Notes: generated from the sequence alone by a model not told the origin. Positions 1 through 8,511 are shown, counted from the first letter of the stretch. The stretch: DNA of 64,000 nucleotides from Curvibacter sp. (GCA_004293725.1 REAW01000018.1:1-64000); one strand, 5' to 3'. Made by a program: numbers and translations.

Positions 1-137
1 ATCAGGCCCAGAAATCGGGCAACCGAGTTGGCAAAGGTCTGGGTGTCTTCAGCAAGCAGGATTTGAAGCGTCATGCTGCCAATGTAGGCTATGTTGATTC
101 CAGCGTCAAACAAGGCCAGATTTCCGTCGTCTTTTGA
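1..137 (+). CDS. C-terminal end of an unrecognised protein (partial)
   Basis: An open frame enters from the left edge (first full codon at 3) and ends at a TGA at 135-137, giving about 44 residues that finish in GQISVVF. The piece is basic and polar, with no motif I recognise and no membrane segment. It runs toward the tRNA-Pro gene, which is on the other strand. A frame this short can be open by chance, so the gene is plausible but not secure, and no function can be assigned. Confidence 0.45.
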   Translation, partial: QAQKSGNRVGKGLGVFSKQDLKRHAANVGYVDSSVKQGQISVVF

Positions 138-223
138 GCCACTCATCCTCTTTCAACACCCAGCTTTGGGATCGGTGGGGGCAATAGTGAGGGCACTTTG
201 ACAAACTGGAGCCACCATGAAGA

Positions 224-255
224 AAGGACTTAGTGTCTTTCGACGCTAAGTCCTT
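224..255 (-). terminator. Rho-independent terminator after tRNA-Pro
   Basis: The arms AAGGACTTAG (224-233) and CTAAGTCCTT (246-255) are perfectly complementary. The pairing extends inward to a four-base loop at 238-241, giving about 14 pairs including one G-U. Read on the minus strand, the hairpin follows tRNA-Pro directly and is followed by a short T-rich stretch. It probably ends the tRNA-Pro transcript, and perhaps the whole thrS-to-tRNA operon. Confidence 0.75.
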
Positions 256-263
256 GATTCATA

Positions 264-340
264 TGGTCGGTGTGAAAGGATTCGAACCTTCGACCCCTTG
301 CACCCCATGCAAGTGCGCTACCAGGCTGCGCCACACACCG
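264..340 (-). tRNA. tRNA-Pro (anticodon GGG)
   Basis: The reverse complement folds as a complete 77-nt cloverleaf. It has a CGGTGTG acceptor arm, an anticodon stem CTTGC/GCAAG around the loop ATGGGGT, and a T loop GGTTCGAATCC. The loop places GGG as the anticodon, so the tRNA reads CCC and CCU proline codons. The 3' CCA is encoded (264-266). It lies downstream of the merR-family gene on the same strand, and a strong terminator follows it. Confidence 0.96.
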
Positions 341-374
341 AAGCCTTAAATTATAACTCTTGATTTTGTCTAGT

Positions 375-824
375 TCAGGCGGCTTCTGCAAGAAGTTCAC
401 GAATCTCTATCAACTCGCGTTTGATTTGAACAAGCTCCATCGAAGACAAATCCGGTCCATCAAGAGACTGACTGTCTTCAAAGTCCTCAAGGTCCATATC
501 GTCAACTTCTACGACTTCCATTCCGTCGAGCATGACCTCCCCGTTGCGCTTCTTGTCGCGCTCGCTTTGCAAGAGTTCCTGCATTTTGTTGCGCGCACCG
601 CTGATGGTGAACCCTTGGTCATACAACAAATCACGAATTCGGCGGATCATCAACACTTCATGGTGTTGGTAGTAGCGCCGATTGCCGCGGCGCTTCATGG
701 GGCGTAGTTGCGTGAATTCCTGCTCCCAATACCGTAGCACATGGGGCTTTACCCCGCACAAATCCCCCACCTCACCGATGGTGAAATAACGCTTTGCAGG
801 AATAGAGGGGAGAGTTTTCTCCAT
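375..824 (-). CDS. MerR-family transcriptional regulator
   Basis: This is a small DNA-binding regulator of about 149 residues. The N-terminal winged helix-turn-helix is clear: YFTIGEVGDLCGVKPHVLRY, followed by a basic GNRRYY segment and a second helical region (VLMIRRIRDLLYDQGFTISG). The C-terminal third is acidic with no obvious metal or ligand site, so the effector is unknown. The ATG at 824 matches the usual family start (MEKTLPSIPAKRYFT); a TTG at 848 in the same frame would add eight residues, and neither has a strong Shine-Dalgarno sequence. It is the last protein gene of the thrS-pheT-ihfA cluster, a position where this regulator is commonly found in Burkholderiales. Confidence 0.88.
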   Translation of the reverse strand: MEKTLPSIPAKRYFTIGEVGDLCGVKPHVLRYWEQEFTQLRPMKRRGNRRYYQHHEVLMIRRIRDLLYDQGFTISGARNKMQELLQSERDKKRNGEVMLDGMEVVEVDDMDLEDFEDSQSLDGPDLSSMELVQIKRELIEIRELLAEAA

Positions 825-926
825 TGAAATCAATGCTGTACGAGGCAAAGCGCAGAGGTTACTCTAAGTTTTGCTTGCATGCAAAGACCATTTTGCGGCG
901 ATCCGCCAAATGGCTATTTGTTGTTG

Positions 927-1262
927 CTAAACGGTGCCGGACGTTTTGCTTTCATCTTGGATTTGCTCTTTGAGCTTATGGCTGGCATGGAAGGTAACTA
1001 CCCGGCGAGCCTGGATAGGAATTGCCTCTCCCGTTCGCGGATTTCGACCAGGCCGCGGCGCTTTAGTGCGAATCTGGAAATTGCCAAAACCCGAGATCTT
1101 CACGTCTGTGCCGTCCACCAGACTGGCTGCAATAAGGTCAAAAAACGCGTCGATCATGTCCTTGGACTCACGCTTGTTGAGCCCAATCTGCTCAAACAGC
1201 ATGTCAGCCAATTGGGCTTTGGTTAATGCCGGCGTTTCCAGGCTTTCGACAGAAAAATCCAT
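927..1262 (-). CDS. ihfA: Integration host factor, alpha subunit
   Basis: IhfA pairs with IhfB to bend DNA sharply in recombination, replication and promoter architecture. The 111-residue product has the HU/IHF fold signature: ALTKAQLADMLFEQIGLNKR at the N-terminus, then ISGFGNFQIR, and the DNA-contacting arm with GRNPRTGEAIPI followed by the RRVVTFHAS strand. I chose the ATG at 1262, because a longer frame from 1343 would run into pheT and lacks family similarity. The gene follows pheT after 34 bases, the order known from many proteobacteria. Confidence 0.95.
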   Translation of the reverse strand: MDFSVESLETPALTKAQLADMLFEQIGLNKRESKDMIDAFFDLIAASLVDGTDVKISGFGNFQIRTKAPRPGRNPRTGEAIPIQARRVVTFHASHKLKEQIQDESKTSGTV

Positions 1263-1296
1263 GGTGGCTAGAGCTTTCTCTGGAGGATGGGTCAGA

Positions 1297-3732
1297 TCAA
1301 ACGCGTTGGCGGGCTGCAACGGACGAAACAAGTTGATCCACAACGGCTTTTACTGCGGTTTCAATCTGGTCTTCAGTCAGAGTCGCTTCGTCATTGTTGA
1401 GTGTCAGGCGTACAGCTAGACTGCGATCGGTTGCCCCGTTCACTGCCATCGCGTCCTTTGCAACTTTAGGCCGATAAACATCAAACAATTGCGCATCACG
1501 AAGCAACCCGGATGTTGGCGCGGCCCAAACGGCTGCCATTAGCGCCGCATGGGTGACACTGTCGCCGACTACGACCGCAACATCGCGCTGAACGGCCTGG
1601 AATTTGGCCACCGACTTGAACTCGGGCACTGGGCGATCCAAAACTGCATCGAGCGCCAACTCAAATACCATGGGTGCGGAAGAAAGTTCGTACGATTGGC
1701 ACCACTTTGGGTGCAACTCGCCAACATATCCAATCACTTTCCCCGCGAGTATCACGTGAGCACACCGGCCAGGATGCATTGCGGGGTGAGTACCAGGCGC
1801 GAAGTCTGGCTTTAGTGGTGCTAGCAAGGCTTCTACATCGCCCTTGGCATCGAAGAAGTCCACGCCCTGCTCTTTGCGGCTCCACTGAAGCACGTCGGCA
1901 CTGCCGCCCACTAGGCCAGCGATACGCATCGGTTGGTTGAAGCCTTCCACTGTACTGTCGGTGCTCATGACCGTCGCATCACGGTGAAACACGCAGCCCA
2001 ATTCGAACACGCGTACGCGCGGCGCCTTGCGGGCCGCATTGAAGCGCAATACTTGCACCAGCGAACCAATCAGCGAAGAGCGCATCACGCTCAACTGGCT
2101 AGCAATCGGATTGAGCAGTTTGATAGGGTTGAGATTGCCCGCCAGTTCATGCTCCCATCGTTCTTCTACAAAGCTGAAGTTGATTGTTTCTTGGTACCCC
2201 ATAGCGGCCAAAGCGCGGCGCACGGAAAAAGGGCTGCGCTGTGACTCTGGGCGGATTTTTGCCGTGATTGGTGCGAGCGGCGGTGTATGCGGCAGGTTGT
2301 TGTAGCCAACCATGCGGGCCACTTCCTCAATCAAGTCTTCTTCAATCTGCAAATCAAACCGGTAAGACGGGGGCGTAACTGTAATGATTCCGTCGCTCTC
2401 CGTTATAGATAAGCCAAGACGCGTCAAGGCGTCGACGCACTGCGCTTGTGTCAACGGCATGCCAATGACCTTCACGGCACGAGCAACGCGCAATGTGACG
2501 GGAGTCGGAGTCGGCATGTTGGCTTTTTGGTCAACCACGGGGCCACATGTGGTAGCCGGGGTGCCACAGATATCTACGATGAGCTGTGTAATGCGTTCGA
2601 TGTGTTCAACCGTCAGTGCTGGGTCCACCCCCCGCTCAAATCGGTGACCCGCATCCGTGGAGAAGTTGAAACGGCGCGACCGCCCTGCAATCGATTTGGG
2701 CCACCAGAAAGCGGCTTCCACATAGATATGCTTCGTATCGTCTGACACAGCAGTGGCATCACCGCCCATGATGCCTGCCAATGACTCCACGTGGGCGTCG
2801 TCCGCAATCACTCCAACCTTGTCATCCACGGTGACGGTGTTGCCATTGAGCAGCTTCAGCTGTTCACCGGGCTTGCCCCACCGGACATCGAGCCCACCCT
2901 GTATCTTGTCCAAGTCAAAAACATGCGAGGGACGACCGAGCTCAAACATCACGTAGTTGGAAATGTCCACCAGCGGGGTGACGCTGCGTTGGCCGCAACG
3001 GGCCAGGCGGTCGACCATCCATTGCGGAGTCTGGGCTTTGGTATCGACATGTCGAATCACACGGCCTGAGAAGCGACCACACAGATCAGGCGCAGAAATC
3101 TTCACAGCCACCGTGTCGTCGTTGGTCACATCCACGGAGGGTATTGGTGCAGTGATTAGCGGCGCGCCGGTGAGGGCCGCCACCTCTCGTGCCACGCCAT
3201 ACACGCTCAGGCAATGCGCCAGATTGGGCGTCAGCTTCAGGGTGAACAGAGTGTCATCTAAATCCAAGTACTGGCGAATGTCTTGGCCCAAAGGCGCGTC
3301 CGAAGGCAGCTCCAGCAGGCCTCCATGGTCTTGTGACAATTTCAGCTCTCGGGCCGAGCACAGCATGCCTTGGCTTTCCACGCCACGCAGCATGCCAAGC
3401 TTGATCAAAAAAAGTTTGCCGTCTTCACCGGGCGGCAATTCAGCACCAACCAGGGCACAAGGAATGCGGATGCCCACGCGTGCGTTTGGAGCACCACACA
3501 CGATGTTGAGCAGCTCGGCTTGGCCGACATCCACCTTGCAGACACGCAGGCGGTCGGCATTCGGGTGCTGTTCCGCCACCTTGATCTCGCCTACAACGAC
3601 TTTGGTGAAGGGGGGGGCAACAGATTTGAGCTCCTCGACCTCCAGACCTGCCATCGTCAGTGTTTCCGCGAGTTCGGCGGTTGAGATTGAAGGGTTGCAG
3701 AAGGTGCGCAACCAAGATTCGGAAAATTGCAT
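1297..3732 (-). CDS. pheT: Phenylalanine-tRNA ligase, beta subunit
   Basis: This is the large subunit of the alpha2-beta2 phenylalanyl-tRNA synthetase, 811 residues as is normal for the family. It begins with the typical MQFSESWLRTF. An EMAP/OB-type tRNA-binding domain follows at about residues 40-150 (VVVGEIKVAEQHPNADRLRVC). The B3/B4 editing region and B5 domain come next, and a ferredoxin-fold anticodon-binding domain closes the protein (FQAVQRDVAVVV near residue 720). It lies 53 bases after pheS. The beta subunit holds the editing site that removes mischarged tyrosine. Confidence 0.98.
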   Translation of the reverse strand: MQFSESWLRTFCNPSISTAELAETLTMAGLEVEELKSVAPPFTKVVVGEIKVAEQHPNADRLRVCKVDVGQAELLNIVCGAPNARVGIRIPCALVGAELPPGEDGKLFLIKLGMLRGVESQGMLCSARELKLSQDHGGLLELPSDAPLGQDIRQYLDLDDTLFTLKLTPNLAHCLSVYGVAREVAALTGAPLITAPIPSVDVTNDDTVAVKISAPDLCGRFSGRVIRHVDTKAQTPQWMVDRLARCGQRSVTPLVDISNYVMFELGRPSHVFDLDKIQGGLDVRWGKPGEQLKLLNGNTVTVDDKVGVIADDAHVESLAGIMGGDATAVSDDTKHIYVEAAFWWPKSIAGRSRRFNFSTDAGHRFERGVDPALTVEHIERITQLIVDICGTPATTCGPVVDQKANMPTPTPVTLRVARAVKVIGMPLTQAQCVDALTRLGLSITESDGIITVTPPSYRFDLQIEEDLIEEVARMVGYNNLPHTPPLAPITAKIRPESQRSPFSVRRALAAMGYQETINFSFVEERWEHELAGNLNPIKLLNPIASQLSVMRSSLIGSLVQVLRFNAARKAPRVRVFELGCVFHRDATVMSTDSTVEGFNQPMRIAGLVGGSADVLQWSRKEQGVDFFDAKGDVEALLAPLKPDFAPGTHPAMHPGRCAHVILAGKVIGYVGELHPKWCQSYELSSAPMVFELALDAVLDRPVPEFKSVAKFQAVQRDVAVVVGDSVTHAALMAAVWAAPTSGLLRDAQLFDVYRPKVAKDAMAVNGATDRSLAVRLTLNNDEATLTEDQIETAVKAVVDQLVSSVAARQRV

Positions 3733-3785
3733 GATCAGTCAGGCTAAAAGTACAACAGAGGGCGAAGCAAATGCTCTTGGGTCAG

Positions 3786-4856
3786 TTATTGGAACTGGGA
3801 CAAAAAGCGGATATCGCCATCAAAGAACAAGCGCAAGTCGTTCACGCCGTAGCGCAACATGGTGAGGCGGTCGGGTCCCATGCCAAAGGCAAAACCAATG
3901 TACTTTTCTGGATCAAGGCCCATGTTGCGGATCACATTGGGGTGTACCTGGCCGGAGCCAGCAACTTCGAGCCAGCGTCCAGACAGCGGGCCCGTCTGGA
4001 ACTGGATATCGATCTCAGCGCTAGGCTCTGTGAACGGGAAGAAACTGGGGCGGAAGCGCAGTACTAGGTCGTCCGACTCAAAGAAGGTGCGGCAGAAATC
4101 GGTGAAGACAAACTTCAGGTCCTTGAAGCTCACACTCTCGCCCACCCACAGGCCTTCGCACTGGTGAAACATGGGCGAGTGCGTCGCGTCGCTGTCCACA
4201 CGGTAGGTGCGGCCGGGTGCAATCACGCGAATTTCGGGCATGTCGCCGGAGAACAAACCGTCGGCGGAGGCGCCTGCAGCCGCACGGTGTTTTTTGACGT
4301 GCTGGACCGCATAGCGAATTTGCATGGGGCTGGTATGGGTACGTAACAAGTTGGGCGCAGTTTCGGAGCCGCCTTCTACATAGAAGGTGTCGTGCATAGA
4401 GCGCGCTGGGTGGTCTTCGGGCGTGTTGAGCGCGGTGAAATTAAACCAATCCGACTCGATCTCGGGACCTTGTGCCACTTCAAAACCCATCGAACCGAAG
4501 ATGGCTTCAATGCGCTCAAGTGTTAGTGATACTGGGTGCAAACCGCCCTGCCCTCGCTGACGGCCTGGCAGGGTTACATCCAGCGCTTCGGCCTGCAACT
4601 GCGTCTGCAGTTCGGCATCAGCCAGCGCTTGGCGGCGTTCAGTCAGGGCCGTTTCTATCGCCTGCTTGGCCACGTTGATCGCAGCACCGGTTGACTTTTT
4701 CTCTTCTACGCTGAGTGTGGCCATGCCCTTCATGAGCGTGGTCATGCGGCCGGACTTGCCCAAGAACAGGGCTTTGGCATTCTCCAGATCAGCGGGCGTC
4801 ACTGCTTGGGCAAAAGCCGCTTTGGCGGTGTCAACGATGGCGTTCAACTCGGTCAT
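3786..4856 (-). CDS. pheS: Phenylalanine-tRNA ligase, alpha subunit
   Basis: This is the catalytic subunit of phenylalanyl-tRNA synthetase, 356 residues, class II. An N-terminal coiled-coil region (about 1-90) binds tRNA. Motif 2 is visible around FHQCEGLWV and motif 3 near the end ([20 protein letters not shown]). The segment [11 protein letters not shown] is characteristic of PheS. It is cotranscribed with pheT downstream. Upstream, the rplT-pheS gap holds a strong hairpin with a T tail, so pheST expression may be partly uncoupled from the ribosomal protein genes. Confidence 0.98.
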   Translation of the reverse strand: MTELNAIVDTAKAAFAQAVTPADLENAKALFLGKSGRMTTLMKGMATLSVEEKKSTGAAINVAKQAIETALTERRQALADAELQTQLQAEALDVTLPGRQRGQGGLHPVSLTLERIEAIFGSMGFEVAQGPEIESDWFNFTALNTPEDHPARSMHDTFYVEGGSETAPNLLRTHTSPMQIRYAVQHVKKHRAAAGASADGLFSGDMPEIRVIAPGRTYRVDSDATHSPMFHQCEGLWVGESVSFKDLKFVFTDFCRTFFESDDLVLRFRPSFFPFTEPSAEIDIQFQTGPLSGRWLEVAGSGQVHPNVIRNMGLDPEKYIGFAFGMGPDRLTMLRYGVNDLRLFFDGDIRFLSQFQ

Positions 4857-4888
4857 AAATTTTGGTGTGACTGGTTATGTCATTGAAA

Positions 4889-4920
4889 AAGGGCTAGTGC
4901 TTTTTCAAGCGCTAGCCCTT
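4889..4920 (-). terminator. Intrinsic terminator or attenuator between rplT and pheS
   Basis: The arms 4889-4902 and 4907-4920 pair over about 14 positions around a four-base loop. On the minus strand the structure ends in CCC followed by TTTTTC, the classical U tail. It follows rplT and precedes pheS by about 30 bases, so it should reduce read-through into pheST. No phenylalanine-rich leader peptide is visible upstream, so a PheL-type control is not supported. The left end of a dispersed repeat overlaps the downstream arm. Confidence 0.7.
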
Positions 4921-4956
4921 GTTTCTGGTGCGCTAAACGCTACAAAATCAGTAGCA
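4911..4956 (+). repeat. Dispersed 46-nt repeat, copy in rplT-pheS gap
   Basis: This copy aligns without gaps to the ones at 51307 (31 of 46 identical) and 17839. It has the family's right-hand small hairpin GCTAC-AAAATCA-GTAGC. Its left end (GCTAGCCCTT) is one arm of the rplT-pheS terminator, so the repeat may have supplied that hairpin. Confidence 0.7.
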
Positions 4957-4969
4957 TTCAGCCGCGAAC

Positions 4970-5329
4970 TCAAGCAGCCAGTTTGGCTTTCACTTGTTCC
5001 ACGATGCCAGCAAAAGCAGCCATGTCATGGATTGCGATATCGGAAAGAACCTTACGGTCAATCTCGATATTTGCTTTCTTCAGACCATTGGCAAACTGGC
5101 TGTATGTCAGACCGCATTGACGGGCCGCAGCGTTGATTCGCGCGATCCACAATTGACGGAACACACGTTTCTTGGTACGACGGTCACGGTAGGCATATTG
5201 CCCAGCCTTCATTACTGCCTGTTTGGCAACACGGAAGACATTACCGCGGCGACCACGGAAACCTTTTGCAAGGGCCAGAACTTTTTTATGGCGGGCGCGA
5301 GCCGTTACACCACGTTTGACGCGAGGCAT
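4970..5329 (-). CDS. rplT: 50S ribosomal protein L20
   Basis: L20 binds 23S rRNA early in assembly of the large subunit. The 119-residue product starts [20 protein letters not shown] and contains the conserved [20 protein letters not shown] segment and the C-terminal [13 protein letters not shown] domain. Length and composition (very basic) are standard. It follows rpmI after 25 bases. In several bacteria L20 represses its own operon by binding leader RNA; the structured infC-rpmI gap upstream is a candidate site. Confidence 0.98.
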   Translation of the reverse strand: MPRVKRGVTARARHKKVLALAKGFRGRRGNVFRVAKQAVMKAGQYAYRDRRTKKRVFRQLWIARINAAARQCGLTYSQFANGLKKANIEIDRKVLSDIAIHDMAAFAGIVEQVKAKLAA

Positions 5330-5354
5330 GTGATTACTCCTTGTTCGTCGTTAA

Positions 5355-5558
5355 TTAAATACCACGACCAGGCAGCATCTGCGCCATGTGACCCATATTG
5401 GTCTCATGAACTCCAGTAGTACCGCGCAAGTGGCGTTTATTTTTGGTGGTCTTCTTGGTCAGGATGTGACGTTTGAAGGCTTGACCGCGCTTGACGGTGC
5501 CACCTGGACGGACGCGGAAGCGTTTCTTCGCCGCGCTCTTGGTCTTCATTTTGGGCAT
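5355..5558 (-). CDS. rpmI: 50S ribosomal protein L35
   Basis: L35 is a small basic large-subunit protein of 67 residues. The sequence [20 protein letters not shown] and the later [18 protein letters not shown] are diagnostic. I chose the ATG at 5558, because the AAAGGAG Shine-Dalgarno lies about seven bases before it. An upstream in-frame ATG two codons earlier sits too close to that site. It is followed by rplT and preceded by a structured 165-base gap after infC. Confidence 0.97.
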   Translation of the reverse strand: MPKMKTKSAAKKRFRVRPGGTVKRGQAFKRHILTKKTTKNKRHLRGTTGVHETNMGHMAQMLPGRGI

Positions 5559-5576
5559 GTTCATGCTCCTTTTCAT

Positions 5577-5723
5577 TTGTGCTCGTGAGGCGTACGGAAA
5601 ACTACTTCCGGCCTTGTTGGCCCCGAGCCACTTTTTAAGTGGAGCGTTTTATCGCCCCACTGGTTTGGCGAATCAGAAGATTCGCCGCTCACCCCGGCAG
5701 GTGACCAGACCTGCCGAGAGAAT
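5577..5723 (-). promoter_or_regulatory. Structured infC-rpmI leader, candidate L20 control region
   Basis: On the minus strand this gap holds several hairpins in series. One has arms 5695-5702/5709-5716 (CGGCAGGT pairing with ACCTGCCG) and a second has arms 5667-5674/5679-5686 (GGCGAATC with GATTCGCC). Smaller ones are CCACTT/AAGTGG and GGCC-AACAA-GGCC. E. coli controls rpmI-rplT by L20 binding to such leader RNA. Here the role is inferred from position and structure only. Confidence 0.45.
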
Positions 5724-6314
5724 TTAGGCCGCAGTTTCCGCTGCGGGCTTAGGTGCACCGCCACCAGGCTTCTTCCGGCCGGGCGCAATCATCATGATCA
5801 TTTGGCGACCCTCCAGCTTCGGGAATTGCTCCACGAGGATGGTGTCACCGAGTTCGTCGCGCATACGTTGCAACATCGCCAAACCAATTTCCTGATGGGT
5901 TATTTCGCGACCCCGAAAACGCAAAGTAATCTTGCACTTGTCGCCATCGGCCAAGAAACGCCGGATATTGCGCATCTTGATGTTGTAGTCGCCATCATCA
6001 GTACCAGGACGGAACTTGATTTCCTTGATCTCAATAACCGTCTGCTTGGCTTTCGCTTCCGCTGCCTTCTTCTGTTCCTGGTACTTGAACTTGCCGTAAT
6101 CCATCAACCGGCACACAGGCGGGTTGGCGGTTGCAGCAATTTCAACCAGATCCACATCCAGCTCACCTGCCATGCGCAGGGCTTCCATCAGGCTGACGAC
6201 ACCAAGGGGTTCGTTTTCTGGTCCAGAGAGGCGAACCTCTGGGGCCATTATTTCCCGGTTAAGGCGGTGTTTGCGTTCTTCACGCTGACGGCGGTCACGA
6301 AATTCAGTAGCGAT
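5724..6314 (-). CDS. infC: Translation initiation factor IF-3, AUC start
   Basis: IF-3 binds the 30S subunit, prevents premature 50S joining and rejects non-canonical start codons. The body is unmistakable: [20 protein letters not shown], then [14 protein letters not shown] and [12 protein letters not shown]. An ATG at 6248 would give 174 residues, but the conserved IF-3 N-terminus ([20 protein letters not shown]) is encoded in frame upstream of it. That segment begins at an ATC codon (6312-6314), with AAGGA seven bases before it and an in-frame stop just upstream. This gives 196 residues and a rare start codon, as expected for a gene that senses its own product. Confidence 0.93.
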   Translation of the reverse strand: MATEFRDRRQREERKHRLNREIMAPEVRLSGPENEPLGVVSLMEALRMAGELDVDLVEIAATANPPVCRLMDYGKFKYQEQKKAAEAKAKQTVIEIKEIKFRPGTDDGDYNIKMRNIRRFLADGDKCKITLRFRGREITHQEIGLAMLQRMRDELGDTILVEQFPKLEGRQMIMMIAPGRKKPGGGAPKPAAETAA

Positions 6315-6335
6315 GGCTCAATCCTTCACAATTTT

Positions 6336-6374
6336 TGCTACAAAAACAGTAGCTATTGCCGCACATAGCGCGCC
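6336..6374 (-). repeat. Dispersed repeat, copy in thrS-infC gap
   Basis: Read on the minus strand, this has the family's right half: GCGGCAATAGCTAC, TGTTTTTG and GTAGCA. The small hairpin GCTAC/GTAGC is intact and the left half is poorly preserved. It lies between the thrS stop (6403) and the infC start (6314). Confidence 0.55.
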
Positions 6375-6402
6375 GCCAAATCGGGTTTTCTTGGGTACAA
6401 CC

Positions 6403-8316
6403 TCAAGCCGCTGATTTGTTGGCAATGTCACTGGAAATCCTTTGAATAAAGGCCTCTAGGGGCATTGCACCAAGGTCTTGACCACCTCGGGCACGCACTG
6501 CGACGGCGCCTGCTGCCATCTCTTTGTCACCAATGACGATTAAATACGGCAGCTTTTGCATCGAATGCTCACGTATTTTATAGGTTATTTTCTCATTGCG
6601 CAGGTCTAAATTAACCCTAAGCCCTTGATTTTGCAGCGTTTTAGCCACGGAGCGACAGTAATCAGCCTGTGCATCGGTGATATTGAGCACCGCCACCTGC
6701 ACCGGCGCGAGCCATGCGGGGAGTGCTCCAGCACTTTCTTCGATCAGGATACCAATGAAGCGCTCCAAGCTTCCAACGATGGCACGGTGCAGCATGATCG
6801 GGCGGTGGCGCGCGCCATCTTCGCCGACAAACTCAGCATCCAGACGCTCTGGCAAATTAGGGTCCACTTGGATCGTTCCGCATTGCCAAGGCCGACCCAA
6901 GGCGTCTTTCAGCGTGTATTCGATTTTGGGGCCGTAGAACGCCCCCTCACCCGGAAGGTATTCAAAGTCGCAGCCCGATGCACGCAGGCCTTCAGCCAGT
7001 GCATGCTCAGCACGGTCCCAACTTTCTTCAGTACCGATACGTTTTTCGGGGCGGGTAGACAGTTTGTAAATGATGTTGGTAAAGCCGAAGTCTTTATAGA
7101 CCTTTTGAAGCAAGGTCGTGAAGGCAACCACCTCAGCTTGGATCTGGTCTTCGGTACAAAAGATGTGACCATCGTCCTGCGTAAAAGCGCGCACGCGCAT
7201 GATGCCGTGCAGACCACCCGAAGGCTCGTTGCGGTGGCAAGCGCCAAACTCGCCAAAACGCAAAGGCAAATCCCGGTAACTTTTGATTCCATGCTTATAG
7301 ATCAGGATGTGACCCGGGCAATTCATGGGTTTCAGCGCGTAGTCACGCTTTTCCGACTCGGTTACAAACATGTTCTCCCGGTATTTGTCCCAATGGCCCG
7401 TTTTCTCCCACAGGCTTTTGTCAATGATCTGCGGGCCTTTGACCTCCAGGTATCCGTTGTCTTGGTAAACCTTGCGCATGTACTGCTCTACCCCTTGCCA
7501 CAGGGTCCAACCCTTGGGGTGCCAAAACACGGTGCCAGGAGAGTGTTCGTCAATATGAAACAGGTCTAACTCGCGTCCCAGCTTGCGGTGGTCACGCTTT
7601 TCAGCCTCTTCCAGCATCGTCAAATGCTGCTGCAAATCGTCTTTAGTGGCCCAAGCGGTACCGTAGATACGCTGCAGCATCTCGTTTTTGTGGTCACCGC
7701 GCCAGTACGCGCCAGCCACCTTCATGAGTTTGAAGTGCTTGAGTTTGCCAGTCCTCGGCACGTGGGGGCCGCGGCACAGGTCTTCGAATTTTCCTTCGCG
7801 GTACAGCGAAACCTCTTGGTCAGCCGGGATGCTTTCAATGATTTCGGCTTTGTAGTGTTCACCCAAGCTTTTGAAGTAGGCCACGGCTTCATCACGTTGC
7901 AGAACGCGGCGCAACACCGGCTCATCCAGGGCGGCCAGCGTAGCCATCTTCTTCTCTATGGCTGCCAAGTCTTCCGGGGTGAAAGGACGTTTGTACGAAA
8001 AATCGTAGAAGAAACCATGCTCAATGACCGGGCCAATCGTGACTTGGGCCTCGGGGAACAACTCTTTGACTGCATATGCCAGCAAATGGGCCGTAGAGTG
8101 GCGGATGACTTCCAAGCCATCCGCATCTTTGGCCGTGATGATGGACAGCGCGCTGTTGGCCGCAATCTGGTAGCTGGTGTCCACCACTTTGCCGTCCACT
8201 TTGCCGGCCAGTGCGGCCTTGGCCAGACCTGCGCCGATAGAGGCTGCGACTTCGGCAACCGTTACGGGGCCGGGGAAATCACGTTGAGAACCGTCGGGGA
8301 GCGTAATTTGAATCAT
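6403..8316 (-). CDS. thrS: Threonine-tRNA ligase
   Basis: This class II synthetase charges tRNA-Thr. The 637 residues carry, in order, a TGS domain (about 1-60), the second editing domain, and the catalytic core. The editing domain has [16 protein letters not shown], with the HxxxH zinc-type motif. The core has motif 2 at [19 protein letters not shown], the zinc ligands MNCPGH and later histidines, and motif 3 near [21 protein letters not shown]-terminal anticodon-binding domain ends the protein. It is the first protein gene of the translation operon. Its 190-base leader has the features of a threonine attenuator, described separately. Confidence 0.98.
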   Translation of the reverse strand: MIQITLPDGSQRDFPGPVTVAEVAASIGAGLAKAALAGKVDGKVVDTSYQIAANSALSIITAKDADGLEVIRHSTAHLLAYAVKELFPEAQVTIGPVIEHGFFYDFSYKRPFTPEDLAAIEKKMATLAALDEPVLRRVLQRDEAVAYFKSLGEHYKAEIIESIPADQEVSLYREGKFEDLCRGPHVPRTGKLKHFKLMKVAGAYWRGDHKNEMLQRIYGTAWATKDDLQQHLTMLEEAEKRDHRKLGRELDLFHIDEHSPGTVFWHPKGWTLWQGVEQYMRKVYQDNGYLEVKGPQIIDKSLWEKTGHWDKYRENMFVTESEKRDYALKPMNCPGHILIYKHGIKSYRDLPLRFGEFGACHRNEPSGGLHGIMRVRAFTQDDGHIFCTEDQIQAEVVAFTTLLQKVYKDFGFTNIIYKLSTRPEKRIGTEESWDRAEHALAEGLRASGCDFEYLPGEGAFYGPKIEYTLKDALGRPWQCGTIQVDPNLPERLDAEFVGEDGARHRPIMLHRAIVGSLERFIGILIEESAGALPAWLAPVQVAVLNITDAQADYCRSVAKTLQNQGLRVNLDLRNEKITYKIREHSMQKLPYLIVIGDKEMAAGAVAVRARGGQDLGAMPLEAFIQRISSDIANKSAA

Positions 8317-8351
8317 GGTGGGTGCCTAAAAAGAGTCGATCAGAAAAGCAA

Positions 8352-8375
8352 AAAGCGCGGAGAGGTCCGCGCTTT
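8352..8375 (-). terminator. Attenuator terminator upstream of thrS
   Basis: The arms AAAGCGCGGA (8366-8375 on the minus strand) and TCCGCGCTTT (8352-8361) pair perfectly over ten positions around a four-base loop. On the minus strand the stem is followed by TTGCTTTTC. It lies about 35 bases before the thrS ATG, too close to be the end of an upstream gene's transcript, because phaB has its own terminator at 8536-8560. Confidence 0.85.
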
Positions 8376-8423
8376 ACTATGAATTTGGTAGCTGGCTGCG
8401 CACAAGGCGCGCGGACTACGGCC
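8376..8423 (-). repeat. Dispersed repeat, copy inside the thrS attenuator
   Basis: Read on the minus strand, it starts GGCCGTAG and ends GTGCGCAGCCAGCTACC, AAATTCATAGTA. This matches the family pattern GGCC..TAG ... GCGCAAGCAGCTACNAAAANNATAGCA. The left half carries the antiterminator strand (8409-8416). The match is partial, so this is a probable rather than certain member. Confidence 0.5.
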
Positions 8424-8468
8424 TTATTCGCTTCTTGTGAATGTCGCCGGTGTAGTTCGCGGTGTCAT
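8424..8468 (-). CDS. Threonine-rich leader peptide of thrS (predicted)
   Basis: A short frame, ATG to TAA, encodes MTPRTTPATFTRSE, with threonine at five of 14 positions (2, 5, 6, 9, 11). A GAAAGG stretch about ten bases before the ATG can serve as ribosome-binding site. It sits downstream of a predicted promoter and upstream of a terminator that precedes the threonyl-tRNA synthetase gene. The match between codon bias and the amino acid handled by the downstream gene is the main argument that it is a control peptide. It should have no function beyond being translated. Confidence 0.78.
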   Translation of the reverse strand: MTPRTTPATFTRSE

Positions 8469-8511
8469 AACCAGATTGCCTTTCTCGCTCTTATGCAAAG
8501 TTGAGTGCTGA

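Larger units (their letters stand above)
8317..8505 (-). promoter_or_regulatory. Predicted threonine attenuator in the thrS leader
   Basis: The parts run in transcript order. The leader peptide is 8468-8424. Segment 1 (8461-8452, CGCGAACTAC) lies inside the threonine codons, and segment 2 is 8419-8409. Segment 3 is the 5' arm of the terminator (8375-8365) and segment 4 its 3' arm (8361-8352), followed by a U-rich tail. Segments 1 and 2 pair at 9 of 10 positions. Segments 2 and 3 pair perfectly over eight G-C-rich positions (GTCCGCGC with GCGCGGAC). Ribosome stalling at Thr codons would cover segment 1, free segment 2 to bind segment 3, and prevent termination. This is the classical logic of amino acid attenuators, read here from sequence alone. 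Confidence 0.75.

Noticed and set aside
4857-4969. A phenylalanine-rich leader peptide for pheST
   Set aside because: I read the minus strand between rplT and pheS in all frames. The only short frame encodes MLLIL, with no Phe codons, so a PheL-type attenuator is not supported despite the terminator.
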